NCBI GenBank assembly: GCA_021808545.1
Contig: JAKBBM010000015.1
Span: forward strand, 1 to 41,688
Direction of reading: 5' to 3'
Length of the DNA: 41,688 bases
Source: Pseudomonadota bacterium
GTDB taxonomy: Bacteria; Pseudomonadota; Alphaproteobacteria; Acetobacterales; Acetobacteraceae
The notes beneath the pieces are model-generated. The model made no database searches, was not told the DNA's origin, and was given only the letters and a program-made list of their open reading frames with translations. The stretch's first letter is position 1. Each line of letters starts with the position of its first letter. Positions 17,239 through 25,973 of the stretch are shown here, piece by piece. The position numbers were made by a program, and so were the translations under genes.

Positions 17239-18147
17239 ATGCACCGGGGTGGGATGAACGTGGACGACATGATTGGCGATCGCGGCCTTCTGGAGGTTGA
17301 GTCGCTGCCTTTCTGGACGGGGCCGATCAAGGTCTGGCCGCTTGAAGGCGGGCTTTCCAATCGTAATTTTGGCGTTCAGCAGGCCGATGGCCAGCGTTTT
17401 GCGGTGCGGTTGGGACAGGACCGGCCCGAGCATGGCATTATGCGGTTCAATGAGCAGGCCGCGGCCAAGGCAGCGGCTCGGGCGGGGATTTCACCCAAAA
17501 TTTATTACATGGCGCCAGGCGTTATGGTGAGCCGGCTATTGCCAGGGCGCAGTTTGCAAGCCGATGAAGTGCAGAGGCCAGAAAACCTGCTGCGAATCGC
17601 GGCTCTGCTGCGCCGCTGCCATACCAGCATGGGCGCGTTTTTGCAGGGGCCCATCCTGGCTTTTTGGGTATTCCAGGTTATTCGTTCCTATGGGATCACG
17701 CTGACCAAAACGGGCTCGTCTTTAGGGGACCAATTGTCCTGGCTGATGGAGACCAACGATCTGCTGGAAAGCCGCGCGGGGCCGGTTGACGTTGTGCTTT
17801 GCCATAATGATCTCACCGCGGGCAATATTTTTGACGATGGCGCCCGGCTCTGGCTGCTCGATTGGGATTACGCCGGTTTTAATACACCGCTCTTTGATCT
17901 CGCTAATCTATCGGTGAATAATGGCTTTTATCCGCCTGAAGAGGCGGCTCTCTTGCAGGCTTATTATGGCCGTGATTTGCAGGAAGATGAGAGGGAGACA
18001 TTCACCGTTTTGAAATGCGCGGCCTTATTGAGGACGGTTCTGGCCAGCGCCGTGGATGAGCTTTCCTCCCAGCCTAGTGTCGATCACAGGCATAAGAAGG
18101 CTGATTTTATAGCTAGGCTTGAGCAGGCTTTGGCGGGTTTAAATTGA
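17239..18147 (+). CDS. Choline/ethanolamine kinase-like phosphotransferase
   Basis: 302 residues with the aminoglycoside phosphotransferase/choline kinase fold. The nucleotide-binding N-lobe has GGLSNRNF. The catalytic loop is CHNDLTAGNIF (Brenner motif, His189-Asn190-Asp191, with Asn196), and the metal-binding segment is LLDWDYAGFN (Asp208, Asp210). The spacing and the Trp-Asp-Tyr after the metal-binding Asp are typical of LicA/choline kinase-type enzymes, which phosphorylate choline, ethanolamine or thiamine; the substrate is not fixed by sequence. ATG 17239 has GGGAG seven bases upstream; a later ATG at 17254 has its purine stretch too close. It is divergent from rarA and followed by a small membrane-protein gene. 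Confidence 0.85.
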   Translation: MHRGGMNVDDMIGDRGLLEVESLPFWTGPIKVWPLEGGLSNRNFGVQQADGQRFAVRLGQDRPEHGIMRFNEQAAAKAAARAGISPKIYYMAPGVMVSRLLPGRSLQADEVQRPENLLRIAALLRRCHTSMGAFLQGPILAFWVFQVIRSYGITLTKTGSSLGDQLSWLMETNDLLESRAGPVDVVLCHNDLTAGNIFDDGARLWLLDWDYAGFNTPLFDLANLSVNNGFYPPEEAALLQAYYGRDLQEDERETFTVLKCAALLRTVLASAVDELSSQPSVDHRHKKADFIARLEQALAGLN

Positions 18148-18172
18148 AACAAGACCGTCAGGCGCCTAGATT
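18144..18172 (+). promoter_or_regulatory. Candidate promoter giving a leaderless mRNA
   Basis: TTGAAA (18144-18149) and TAGATT (18167-18172) are 17 bases apart. The ATG of the small membrane-protein gene begins 7 bases after the -10, at the expected transcription start. The -35 overlaps the stop codon of the phosphotransferase gene. Evidence is sequence match and spacing only. Confidence 0.4.
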
Positions 18173-18179
18173 ATAGGGC

Positions 18180-18422
18180 ATGAAAAGATCTAAAGCGCCG
18201 GTCATAGATATGACGCCAGATGGGCGTTTCGTTGAGCCGCCCAAACCCACTTTAGGGATTATATTGTGGCGCTTGGTGCTATTTGGGATCGGCTTGTGCC
18301 TGATCGGCGCCCTATTCTGGACTGCCATGGTCGTTTTGCCGGTATTGTTGCTGATGGCGTTGATCGGCTATGTCGTGGTGCGGCTCCAAGGCTCGTTTTT
18401 CGCATCGCGCCGTTGGTTTTAG
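18180..18422 (+). CDS. Small two-helix membrane protein of unknown function
   Basis: 80 residues. A polar N-terminus of about 25 residues (MKRSKAPVIDMTPDGRFVEPPKP) is followed by two hydrophobic helices (about 26-46 and 48-68), giving a probable inner-membrane hairpin, and a short basic tail RRWF. I do not recognise the family. The ATG at 18180 has no usable ribosome site (AGGG is only one base away), but a promoter-like sequence places the transcription start at the ATG itself, so translation may be leaderless. It lies 32 bases after the phosphotransferase gene, so readthrough from that gene is also possible. Reading-frame quality and hydrophobic pattern support a real gene. Confidence 0.65.
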   Translation: MKRSKAPVIDMTPDGRFVEPPKPTLGIILWRLVLFGIGLCLIGALFWTAMVVLPVLLLMALIGYVVVRLQGSFFASRRWF

Positions 18423-18690
18423 GCCGAATAAAGCGGCCCCAGCGTAGTGGACCTTATAAAAACAATGCGAGAAGAGTGTGGTTTCGTGCCTGCCGGCAGT
18501 GTTTGCCAAGGGTTTAGGTGGGGGCTAGAGTCGCCGTTTGGCCATATTCTTGCCAGGGGACCGCATGATGATCCAAATATTGTGTGAATTCAGTTGCTAA
18601 AACTCACCACCATTGGCGGGACGGCTTTTGCAGCCGGTAAGCGCCTATTTATCCATGGGACCCGGTCAGGAACGAGTTCAGGGGGGCTGA

Positions 18691-20199
18691 TTGATTAGGC
18701 TGCGCGCCAGCTTTTGGCCGCTGGCTGTATTTCTGCTTGCTTTGGTGCCGCGCCTTGCCGGGCTGGGCGCCAAGTCCTTTTGGCTGGACGAAGCTTTTAC
18801 CTTTCACCGCGCTTCTCTAGCGCCGGCGGCGTTGGTCGCGAATTCTTTCAAGAATCACCATATGCCTGCCTTCTTTCTGCTCCTTTCGCCGTTCACCGCG
18901 CTGGGAAGCCCACAGATTTGGCTGCGGTTGCCTTCGGCCCTGTTTGGCGCATTGGCGGTCATGCTTGTATTCCTGATCGCCCGCCAAGGCGCGGGGAGCC
19001 TGGCTGGATTGCTGGCGGCCTTGGTTTTTGGTCTGTCGCCCATCGCGCTGGCCTTCAGTCAGGAAGCCAGGTCTTACACGCTGGAATTATGCTTGGTCTT
19101 GATTGCGCTGTGGGGCGTGCTGCAATTGGTTTTACAGCCAGATGCGGCTGCTGACCAATTTTTATCACGCAAGGCCAGAGTGGGATGGCTGGCTTATATG
19201 CTGGGCACGGCCGCGGCGCTGGATGTGCTGGGCGATGGCTTGTCGTGGCTTCTGGCGGCACATCTGATTTTTTTCAGCCTGCTGCCAATGACGGCGCGGC
19301 GGGGAGCTTGGCTGCGCAATATAATATTGGCGGATTTGGTTGTCGTCGTTTTATGTGCCCCTTTTTATGGGCTGATGCTGCACGGGCAGGCGATGAGCCC
19401 TGGAGCCGCATTTCACTGGATTCCGCCGCTGACATGGTCGCGGCTGTGGTACAGTCTGGGTGCTGTTTATCTCATGCGTATCCCTGATTGGGTCACGTTT
19501 CATTTGATGCATGTCCCCACACCGGCGGCTTTTGTGTGGGGAATTGATGGTGCTTTGCTGGTGGCATTGATGCTGGCGATTTGGCATTTGCGGCGGCATC
19601 CAGCCCGTCTGGCCGCGGTCGCCATTCCTGCCGCTTTTGTGCCGGTATTATTCGCCGTGATCTCAATATGGCATCCGATTTTGCTGCCTCGCTATATTTT
19701 CTGGAGTGCAGCACCTTTTGCGATTTTGGTAGGTATTGGCGCGGCCTGGGGGTTGCGGGCGTGCCGCCCCCGTGTTCAATTTTTGGCGCTGGCCGTGGTG
19801 GGGGCCGTGCTGCTGGTTAATTTGCTGCCCTACTACCAGCTTCAAACAAAGCCGCGCTGGGACCTCGCCGCTAAAATGCTGGCGCAAGAGGTGGCGCCTG
19901 GAGATGTTATTTATCTGCGCGACGGCTACGCGAAAGAGATTCTCAGCATTTACTTTCCAGTGGATAAGCGATCCGTCCTGCTGCCATGCGTTCATGGAAG
20001 CTTAAAGAAGGCCTTGCAGGCACAAAGCCAGGGCGCGCGGGTTTGGGCCGTGCTGGGCAATGCGGGCCAAACAGCGAATAATATGAGCCTGGCTGAATTT
20101 CGTTCCAAAATCAGCGGTTTGGGTACACCCATGCGTATCCAGCATGCCGGACAGCGTATTGTGATCTTGCTTTATGCCCCGGCGCGGGCTGGGCCATAA
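18691..20199 (+). CDS. GT-C family (GT39/ArnT-like) membrane glycosyltransferase
   Basis: 502 residues with about ten hydrophobic helices. The first periplasmic loop has FWLDEAFTFHRAS, where the Asp-Glu pair fits the metal/lipid-phosphate-binding acidic motif of GT-C enzymes. HHMPAFFLLL and SQEARSYTL follow, as in PMT/ArnT-type proteins. These transfer a sugar from a polyprenyl-phosphate donor on the periplasmic side; acceptor and sugar are unknown. TTG 18691 was chosen because GGGGGG lies just upstream (18681-18686), an in-frame stop directly precedes it, and no ATG occurs before the first conserved motif. The 268 bases upstream (18423-18690) hold no gene or clear signal that I can see. Confidence 0.85.
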   Translation: MIRLRASFWPLAVFLLALVPRLAGLGAKSFWLDEAFTFHRASLAPAALVANSFKNHHMPAFFLLLSPFTALGSPQIWLRLPSALFGALAVMLVFLIARQGAGSLAGLLAALVFGLSPIALAFSQEARSYTLELCLVLIALWGVLQLVLQPDAAADQFLSRKARVGWLAYMLGTAAALDVLGDGLSWLLAAHLIFFSLLPMTARRGAWLRNIILADLVVVVLCAPFYGLMLHGQAMSPGAAFHWIPPLTWSRLWYSLGAVYLMRIPDWVTFHLMHVPTPAAFVWGIDGALLVALMLAIWHLRRHPARLAAVAIPAAFVPVLFAVISIWHPILLPRYIFWSAAPFAILVGIGAAWGLRACRPRVQFLALAVVGAVLLVNLLPYYQLQTKPRWDLAAKMLAQEVAPGDVIYLRDGYAKEILSIYFPVDKRSVLLPCVHGSLKKALQAQSQGARVWAVLGNAGQTANNMSLAEFRSKISGLGTPMRIQHAGQRIVILLYAPARAGP

Positions 20200-20210
20200 A
20201 GCCTCATTAC

Positions 20211-20984
20211 TTATTTTTCGACGAACGCCTTCTCGATTACAAACTCACCGGGGGTGCTGTGATTGCCCTCGGAAAAACCGCGCTCTTCCAGCATGTTCTG
20301 CAAGTCGGCCAGCATATGCGGGCTACCGCACAGCATCACGCGGTCGCTGTCCTTGTTTAGTTGGGGCAGGTCAAGATCGGACTCGAGCTTCCCGCTTTCA
20401 AACAGGCTGGTCAGGCGTCCCATATTGCGGAAGGGTTCACGTGTGACGGTGGGGTAATAGAGCAGTTTCTCGCGCACCATCTCGCCGAAGAATTCATCGT
20501 CCAGCAGCTGGTTCACCACCAGTTCGCCGTAGCCGAGTTCGGCAATTTCCCGGCAGCCGTGCGCGAGCACTACATGGTCGTAACGCTCGTAAGTGTCTGG
20601 GTCTTTTATGATAGAGACAAAGGGGGCCAAACCGGTGCCGGTACCCAATAGATACAGTGTCTTGCCTGGCCGTAGATTATCCTGAATGAGCGTGCCGGTT
20701 GCCTTCGCGCCAACCAAAATCTGGTCGCCCGGCTGGATTTTCTGCAGATGCGAGGTCAGTGGACCGTCCGGCACCTTGATCGAGAAGAATTCCAGATGTT
20801 CCTCATGATGAGCGCTGCACATGGAATAGGCGCGTAGCAGTGGCCGACCATTGATTGTCAGCCCGATCATGGTGAACTGGCCGCTGAGGAAGCGGAAGCC
20901 CGCATTGCGCGTGGCCGTGAAGCTGAACAGCCGGTCAGTCCAGTGCCGGACGGTCGTCACCGTCTCGGTATACATCGTTGCCAA
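20211..20984 (-). CDS. fpr: Ferredoxin-NADP+ reductase
   Basis: 257 residues. The FAD-binding barrel has RAYSMCSA, a bacterial form of the RxYS motif, after FLSGQFTMIGL. The NADP-binding half has LLGTGTGLAPF and VMLCGSPHML, and the protein ends EKAFVEK, with the aromatic residue near the C-terminus usual in bacterial-type (class I) reductases. It exchanges electrons between NADPH and ferredoxin or flavodoxin. Two starts are possible: TTG 20984 with GGGAG nine bases upstream, or ATG 20975, which fits the usual N-terminal length but lacks a ribosome site; I kept the former. A perfect TATAAT lies about 35 bases upstream. The [2Fe-2S] ferredoxin at 26 kb is a possible partner. Confidence 0.93.
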   Translation of the reverse strand: MATMYTETVTTVRHWTDRLFSFTATRNAGFRFLSGQFTMIGLTINGRPLLRAYSMCSAHHEEHLEFFSIKVPDGPLTSHLQKIQPGDQILVGAKATGTLIQDNLRPGKTLYLLGTGTGLAPFVSIIKDPDTYERYDHVVLAHGCREIAELGYGELVVNQLLDDEFFGEMVREKLLYYPTVTREPFRNMGRLTSLFESGKLESDLDLPQLNKDSDRVMLCGSPHMLADLQNMLEERGFSEGNHSTPGEFVIEKAFVEK

Positions 20985-21019
20985 GGTCTTTTGCTCCCGT
21001 CAGAAGAAATCAAGGCTTC

Positions 21020-21046
21020 ATTATAGGGCATTGTAGAAAATGTTAA
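21020..21046 (-). promoter_or_regulatory. Promoter of fpr
   Basis: On the minus strand a perfect TATAAT (21025-21020) is preceded by TTAACA (21046-21041) with a 15-base spacer. The spacer is short, but both elements are close to consensus. Transcription would start near 21013, about 30 bases before the fpr start. Confidence 0.5.
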
Positions 21047-21085
21047 CCTCATTTTCGGCAATGCAGCCCCGTAAAAAAAATTTTT

Positions 21086-21094
21086 TGCTATAAG
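21086..21094 (+). promoter_or_regulatory. Extended -10 promoter upstream of the PLP-fold gene
   Basis: TGCTATAAG at 21086-21094 matches an extended -10 (TGn plus TATAAG). It is preceded by a run of eight A and six T (21073-21086), which could act as a curved or UP-like element; there is no clear -35. The leader of about 85 bases holds an eight-pair hairpin (21131-21138 with 21149-21156, one G-U pair, 10-base loop). Moderate support. Confidence 0.4.
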
Positions 21095-21185
21095 TGGCTT
21101 TTTGGCCGACCTTGGCGAGGAATGCTTGGCTTGGCGCAAGAGGGCTGGTGCGCTAAGGAAAGAAAGCTTATTCGCCGGAGAAGCC

Positions 21186-23186
21186 ATGAGTTCCGCGCCT
21201 TTGCGTGATGCCGAGCGCCAAATTCTCACGGGGGCCCTGCGCCAAGCCCCTGAATTCGCCGCATTTCGCGGGTTGAGCGGGCAGCTGGATGAAACCGCTT
21301 TTCAACATCCCGCCCTTGTCAGCTTTTATTTGCGGCATGTCCTCGAGAGGGAGTGGCTGGTGCAACGCGGGGTAGATTCCAGCTTGGCCCATGTGTCGGC
21401 GGCGCGTGTGGCGGCCCAATTTATCATGGTTGAGGCTGAAACACTGAGCGACACAGACCGGGCCGCCTTGCCTGAGTGGACAAACGCCATGGCGGCCGAA
21501 ATTTCTCCCGGGCCGGCGATGTTAAATCGCGTATTTAATCTGAATATGGCCCTAGCCGAGCGCTTGCATTGCGTGTGGCCTTGGCTGGGTACGGCCGAAG
21601 CCCTAATGGAAACAGGGGGCGATATCCGCTTGGCGCGCGATCCACAGACGGCGCTGAATGGGTATGGTTGCAGCCATCGGCCAAGGCCGTGGGCTGTTAC
21701 ATTCGCTTCATCTACGGCTTCTTCCTCATCGGAACGTGGTTATATTGCGGCAGATCGTGCCCGTTTGGCTGTTACGGCCGCCTTGCTGCGTGGCACACCG
21801 CCGCGCCGGGCCATTCGCCATACGATCGAGGTGGCGCGGCGGGGCATGGCCGCCGCTTTCGGGTTAACGCGCGAGGAGCGGGTGGTTTTCGCCGCTTCGG
21901 GGACCGATACCGAATTATTGGCCTTGGCGCTGACGCATCTTGATGGTGCAACGCGGCCGATTCTTAATATACTGATCGCGCCGGAAGAAACGGGGCGTGG
22001 CGTGCCGATGGCCGCCTGTGGCGTGCATTTTGCCGTGGATACGGCATTGGGACATGAGGTCGTCTGTGCCGCGCCGATCGAGGGGTTCCGTCCCGATACG
22101 TCTTTGGTCAAGATTCCCTTGCGTGAAAAATCCGGGGCCGTGCGGCCCCAGGCCGCGGTGGAAGCCGAGATCGAGACGGTGCTGGCTAGGGGGATTAAAG
22201 CCGGTCAGCGCGTGATTCTGCATGCGCTGGACTTGTCTAAAACCGGGCTTTTAGCGCCATCGCCGGCTTTTCTCGCGCATTTGCGCGCGACTTACGGCAA
22301 TGTGTTCGACATTGTGCTCGACGCCTGCCAGGCGCGTCTTTCTCCAGCAAGTTTACGCGCTTATCTGTTCTTGGATGCGGTGGTGCTGATCACAGGATCA
22401 AAATTCTTCACCGGCCCGCCTTTTGCGGGCGCCGCCATTTTACCCGCTGCCATTGCCGCGCGGCTGGATACGGGCCGTTTACCCGTGGGGCTGGCGGCCT
22501 ATTTTGGGCGCGACGAATTTCCCGCCCGCGCCGCCGCGGCCCAGGCTTTGCCAGCCCAGGGCAATTACGGGCTGGCCTTGCGCTGGCATGCGGCGCTGGC
22601 CGAGATTAAGGCGCTGCTGCGTGTGCCGCCGGTTCGGCGGGCCGAGATTCTGCGGGAATTTGGCAAGACCGTTCGTGCTGCGATTGCCGCCAATCCGGCT
22701 CTAACCTTGCTGGAGGCTCCGCCAATCGCGCGCACACAGGCCGATGAGACGTGGGAAATATTACCCAGCCTGTTTACGTTTTCGTTGCGCGCGCCGCATG
22801 CGCCGCAACGTTGCCTATCTCCGGATGAAGCCCGGCGCGTTTATTTTTGGCTTAATACAGATCTGTCGCCCTTATTTCCGGCGGAGTCTTCTGTCGCGGC
22901 ACGGATTTGTCATATCGGTCAGCCCGTGCCCCTGGCGCAGCCCAGTGGCGAAGGCCAGATGGGGGCCTTGCGTGTTTCCGCCGGGGCGCGTCTCATTTCA
23001 GGCGAACCATCGCACCGCAACTTGCCGCCCAAGGCGCGCATCGCGCGGGAGTGCTTTGATCTCAATACTGTATTCTTAAAGATTGATCTGATTTTGCGCC
23101 ATTGGCAGCGATTGAATGCCGCCAACCCCATGCCAACTTACCGGCCCGCCCGTTTGAGCCATTGTGGCCGAACGGCTTTGGTTTAA
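21186..23186 (+). CDS. Uncharacterised PLP-dependent fold-type I protein with long N-terminal extension
   Basis: 666 residues. The N-terminal 180 or so residues are mostly helical and not recognised. The central part (about 185-470) looks like a fold-type I PLP enzyme: phosphate-binding loop AASGTDTE (Ser238-Glu243), a strand ending LDACQAR, where Asp379 would contact the PLP ring nitrogen and Gln382 the ring, and ITGSKFFTGPPFAGA, where Lys406 would form the Schiff base. About 190 residues follow as the small domain. This order resembles class V aminotransferases and cysteine desulfurases, but the flanks do not match any I know. ATG 21186 has GGAG five bases upstream. It is divergent from fpr and ends at a strong terminator. 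Enzyme class is inferred; reaction unknown. Confidence 0.75.
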   Translation: MSSAPLRDAERQILTGALRQAPEFAAFRGLSGQLDETAFQHPALVSFYLRHVLEREWLVQRGVDSSLAHVSAARVAAQFIMVEAETLSDTDRAALPEWTNAMAAEISPGPAMLNRVFNLNMALAERLHCVWPWLGTAEALMETGGDIRLARDPQTALNGYGCSHRPRPWAVTFASSTASSSSERGYIAADRARLAVTAALLRGTPPRRAIRHTIEVARRGMAAAFGLTREERVVFAASGTDTELLALALTHLDGATRPILNILIAPEETGRGVPMAACGVHFAVDTALGHEVVCAAPIEGFRPDTSLVKIPLREKSGAVRPQAAVEAEIETVLARGIKAGQRVILHALDLSKTGLLAPSPAFLAHLRATYGNVFDIVLDACQARLSPASLRAYLFLDAVVLITGSKFFTGPPFAGAAILPAAIAARLDTGRLPVGLAAYFGRDEFPARAAAAQALPAQGNYGLALRWHAALAEIKALLRVPPVRRAEILREFGKTVRAAIAANPALTLLEAPPIARTQADETWEILPSLFTFSLRAPHAPQRCLSPDEARRVYFWLNTDLSPLFPAESSVAARICHIGQPVPLAQPSGEGQMGALRVSAGARLISGEPSHRNLPPKARIARECFDLNTVFLKIDLILRHWQRLNAANPMPTYRPARLSHCGRTALV

Positions 23187-23192
23187 GCATAA

Positions 23193-23219
23193 AAAAACGG
23201 CACATAAGGTGCCGTTTTT
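23193..23219. terminator. Bidirectional intrinsic terminator
   Basis: A perfect 11-base inverted repeat, AAAAACGGCAC and GTGCCGTTTTT, is separated by a 5-base loop. It forms a GC stem flanked by an A run and a T run, so it can end transcription from both the PLP-fold gene (plus) and the hydrolase gene (minus), which converge here. Confidence 0.9.
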
Positions 23220-23238
23220 CGTAAGGCTTGATGACAGG

Positions 23239-23904
23239 TTAGTCTGCTGCCAGGGCCATTTGCTTGCGCGCGATGGATTGCGCGACATAAGATTCCACGG
23301 CTGCGGAAATCTGTTCCGCATGGCCGGCGAAGACATGATCGGCGCCTTCGAAGACGCGATAATCGACGGCGACACCTTTTTGCAGGTTGAGCTTATCGAC
23401 GAGCTTGCGCACGGAATTCTCTGGCACCAGCTCATCGGCGTCGCCATGGATCATCAGCCCGCCGCAGGGGCAGGGGGCCAGAAAGCCAAAATCATAATGT
23501 GCGGCCGGCGGGGCAACAGAGACCCAGCCAGAGACTTCTGGCCGGCGCATTAACAACTGCATGCCGACGAAGGCGCCAAAAGAGTAGCCCGCGATCCATA
23601 GCCCGCCATGGCCAGGATTGAGTGCCTGCATCCAGTCCAAGGCGGCGGCGGCATCGTTGATCTCGCCCATGCCGCCGTCAAACTTGCTCTGGCTACGGCC
23701 AACACCGCGGAAATTAAAGCGCATGACAGAGAAGCCCAGGCGCTGGAACACTTGGTACATGGAATAGGTAATACGGTTATTCATCGTGCCGCCATGCAGC
23801 GGATGCGGATGCAAAACCAGCGCCAGCGGGGCGCCGTGCTCCTTGGCATGGTGGTAGCGTCCTTCGAGGCGGCCTTCTGGGCCGGCGAACATCACTTCAG
23901 GCAT
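23239..23904 (-). CDS. Alpha/beta hydrolase (COG2945-like)
   Basis: 221 residues with a compact alpha/beta hydrolase fold. It has LVLHPHPLHGGTMNN near the N-terminus, the nucleophile elbow GYSFGA (Ser108), an acidic residue in HGDADELVP (about Asp155/157) and the catalytic His190 in GADHVF. The HPHP...GG...N pattern is typical of the small bacterial serine esterase group COG2945, for which no physiological substrate is firmly known. No signal peptide, so cytoplasmic. ATG 23904 was chosen because the family's conserved part begins there; an upstream in-frame start at 23991 adds 29 basic residues without support. It is convergent with the PLP-fold gene. Confidence 0.85.
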   Translation of the reverse strand: MPEVMFAGPEGRLEGRYHHAKEHGAPLALVLHPHPLHGGTMNNRITYSMYQVFQRLGFSVMRFNFRGVGRSQSKFDGGMGEINDAAAALDWMQALNPGHGGLWIAGYSFGAFVGMQLLMRRPEVSGWVSVAPPAAHYDFGFLAPCPCGGLMIHGDADELVPENSVRKLVDKLNLQKGVAVDYRVFEGADHVFAGHAEQISAAVESYVAQSIARKQMALAAD

Positions 23905-24148
23905 TCTTTTAACTCGTCTTTCATCAATTCCGTGTCGTCTGTTGGTATTGCGGCGGAGGGCCCCAAACATAAACCGGACAACCTTACGCACATTGGCGCG
24001 TCCAATCCCGTGGAAAGTTGACCTCGCGGGTCCGGATAACTAAATGCTCCTCCAGATCTTGGGTGACATTACGGATGGTTTAATACGGGTTTCCCCTAAG
24101 GTTTCTTAATATAGACTGCTTCTGGCCTGTTTATCCACGGAAATTCGC

Positions 24149-24808
24149 ATGGCCCTTATGTTTTTAGCGGAGACGGTCCGGGCATATCGTGAACGCGATC
24201 CCGCAGCCCGGTCACATTTGGAGGTGTTGCTCTGCTATCCGGGGCTGCACGCTGTTGTTATTCATGGTGTGTCGAGTTTCCTGTGGCGGCATCGCTGGTT
24301 CACGCTGGGGCGGTTTGTCTCACATATTGGGCGTTTTCTCACGGGGATAGAAATTCATCCTGGTGCGCGGATTGGTCGACGATTTATCATCGATCATGGG
24401 ATGGGGGTTGTCATCGGCGAAACAGCCGAAGTTGGCGACGATGTTTATATTTACCATCAGGTGACATTGGGCGGCACCAGTTCGGCCCATGGCAAGCGTC
24501 ATCCAACCGTGGGCAATAATGTCATTATTGGCGCGGGGGCCAAGGTGCTAGGCGCGATTGAGATTGGTGATAACGCCAGGGTTGGCGCCAATGCCGTTGT
24601 CGTGGCGCCCGTGCCGGCGGACACTACCGTGGTTGGCATTCCCGCCCGCCCGGTGGAGCGGACTGAGCGAAAGCCGCGTTTCGAAGCCTATGGCACGCCG
24701 TGCGATCCATGCCTTGACCCGCTGCTGCATGAGGTGGAGCTGCTGCGCGCTGAGCTGACCGCGTTGGAAAACCGGATTGCCCGGCTGCCACAGAACTTCG
24801 ACGTCTAA
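24149..24808 (+). CDS. cysE: Serine O-acetyltransferase
   Basis: 219 residues, the short (EpsC-like) form. An N-terminal helical part is followed by the left-handed hexapeptide-repeat domain with [40 protein letters not shown] and GAGAKVLG, the signature of CysE, where the Asp-His pair is catalytic. It acetylates serine with acetyl-CoA, the first step of cysteine synthesis. A C-terminal tail of about 40 residues carries a leucine-rich helix. It is the first gene of a tight run: the desulfurase starts 4 bases after its stop. The 244 bases upstream (23905-24148) hold no gene and no clear promoter. Confidence 0.95.
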   Translation: MALMFLAETVRAYRERDPAARSHLEVLLCYPGLHAVVIHGVSSFLWRHRWFTLGRFVSHIGRFLTGIEIHPGARIGRRFIIDHGMGVVIGETAEVGDDVYIYHQVTLGGTSSAHGKRHPTVGNNVIIGAGAKVLGAIEIGDNARVGANAVVVAPVPADTTVVGIPARPVERTERKPRFEAYGTPCDPCLDPLLHEVELLRAELTALENRIARLPQNFDV

Positions 24809-24812
24809 CCCT

Positions 24813-25904
24813 ATGATTTATCTTGATGCGAATGCCTCCGAGCCATTGCGCCCGGCGGCGCGGGCTGCCCTGCTGGCAGCATTGGAGATAACGGGAAATC
24901 CCTCGTCTATCCACCAGCCTGGGCGCTGGGCGCGCAAGCGGCTTGAGGAAGCACGGGAAAAGGTAGCGCAATTTTGTGCGGCGCGTCCGGCGGATGTCAT
25001 TTTCTGCGCCGGCGCAACGGAGGCCAATGCGCTTGCCGTTCATGCGCTGGGGCGGGGGCGGCCTCTGCTGGTTGGCGCGACGGAGCATGACTCCATACGT
25101 GCCGCCGCCCAAGGGGCAATATTTGTGCCCGTGAATGACGATGGCACGCTGGATTTTGCCAGTTTGGAGGAAATGCTGGCGCGCACCCCCCATGCGCTGC
25201 TGTGCCTGATGGCGGCCAATAACGAGACCGGCGTGTTGCACGATATTGGCATGGCGGGCCGGCTATGTGCCGCGCATGGCGCGCTGCTGCATGTGGATGC
25301 GGTTCAGGAAGCGGGCCGTATGCCGCGCGACTGGCTGGCTTTGGGGGCGGCGAGCGTTGCCTTGTCGGGGCATAAGATGGGTGGACCGATGGGGGCGGGG
25401 GCCCTTGTGACGCGTCCTGGTCTGGAAATTGATCCCCTGATGCGCGGCGGCGGACAAGAATTGGGCCGCCGTGGCGGCACGCAGGCGCTGCCAGCGATTA
25501 TGGGCTTGGCTGCGGCGCTGAACGATTCCTATGAAGCTGAACAGATTGGCCAATGGCGTGACCAGATAGAGGTTGCCTGCGCCAAGGCCGGGGCCGTGGT
25601 GATGGGGGGTGGTGCACCGCGCCTGCCAAATACAAGCTGCTTGGCGTTGCCTGGCGTGCGGGCCGAGACCCAGCTTATTGCCTTGGACATGGCCGGATTT
25701 GCGGTTTCCGCCGGGTCGGCTTGTTCATCGGGGAAGGTGACGCAGAGTCACGTGCTTACCGCCATGGGATATGATAGCCTAGCAGGGCAGGCCATTCGTG
25801 TCTCGCTGCCATGGAACATGGCAGCTGATTCTGTGGAAAAATTCATTACCGCCTATACGCGCATGGTTGACCGTGCCTTGCGCGGGCAGGCCCGATCCGT
25901 CTAG
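24813..25904 (+). CDS. Cysteine desulfurase (NifS/IscS family)
   Basis: 363 residues. PLP-enzyme features are in place: YLDANAS at the start, TEHDS with His92, VDAVQ with Asp162, the Schiff-base Lys188 in SGHKMGGP, and the sulfur-carrying Cys304 in GSACSSGK. The short active-site loop around Cys304 suits group I (NifS/IscS) desulfurases. It removes sulfur from cysteine and passes it on as persulfide. ATG 24813 lies 4 bases after cysE. No iscU, iscA or suf gene accompanies it; the neighbours are a ferredoxin and mnmA, so the likely receiver is MnmA for tRNA thiolation rather than, or besides, iron-sulfur assembly. Family firm, partner inferred. Confidence 0.9.
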   Translation: MIYLDANASEPLRPAARAALLAALEITGNPSSIHQPGRWARKRLEEAREKVAQFCAARPADVIFCAGATEANALAVHALGRGRPLLVGATEHDSIRAAAQGAIFVPVNDDGTLDFASLEEMLARTPHALLCLMAANNETGVLHDIGMAGRLCAAHGALLHVDAVQEAGRMPRDWLALGAASVALSGHKMGGPMGAGALVTRPGLEIDPLMRGGGQELGRRGGTQALPAIMGLAAALNDSYEAEQIGQWRDQIEVACAKAGAVVMGGGAPRLPNTSCLALPGVRAETQLIALDMAGFAVSAGSACSSGKVTQSHVLTAMGYDSLAGQAIRVSLPWNMAADSVEKFITAYTRMVDRALRGQARSV

Positions 25905-25973
25905 CAGGGCCGGCAGAGGCCAGAATATGGAGCTGGGCCGTGCCATGGCCGTGAATCGAGGGAATTTTATGTG

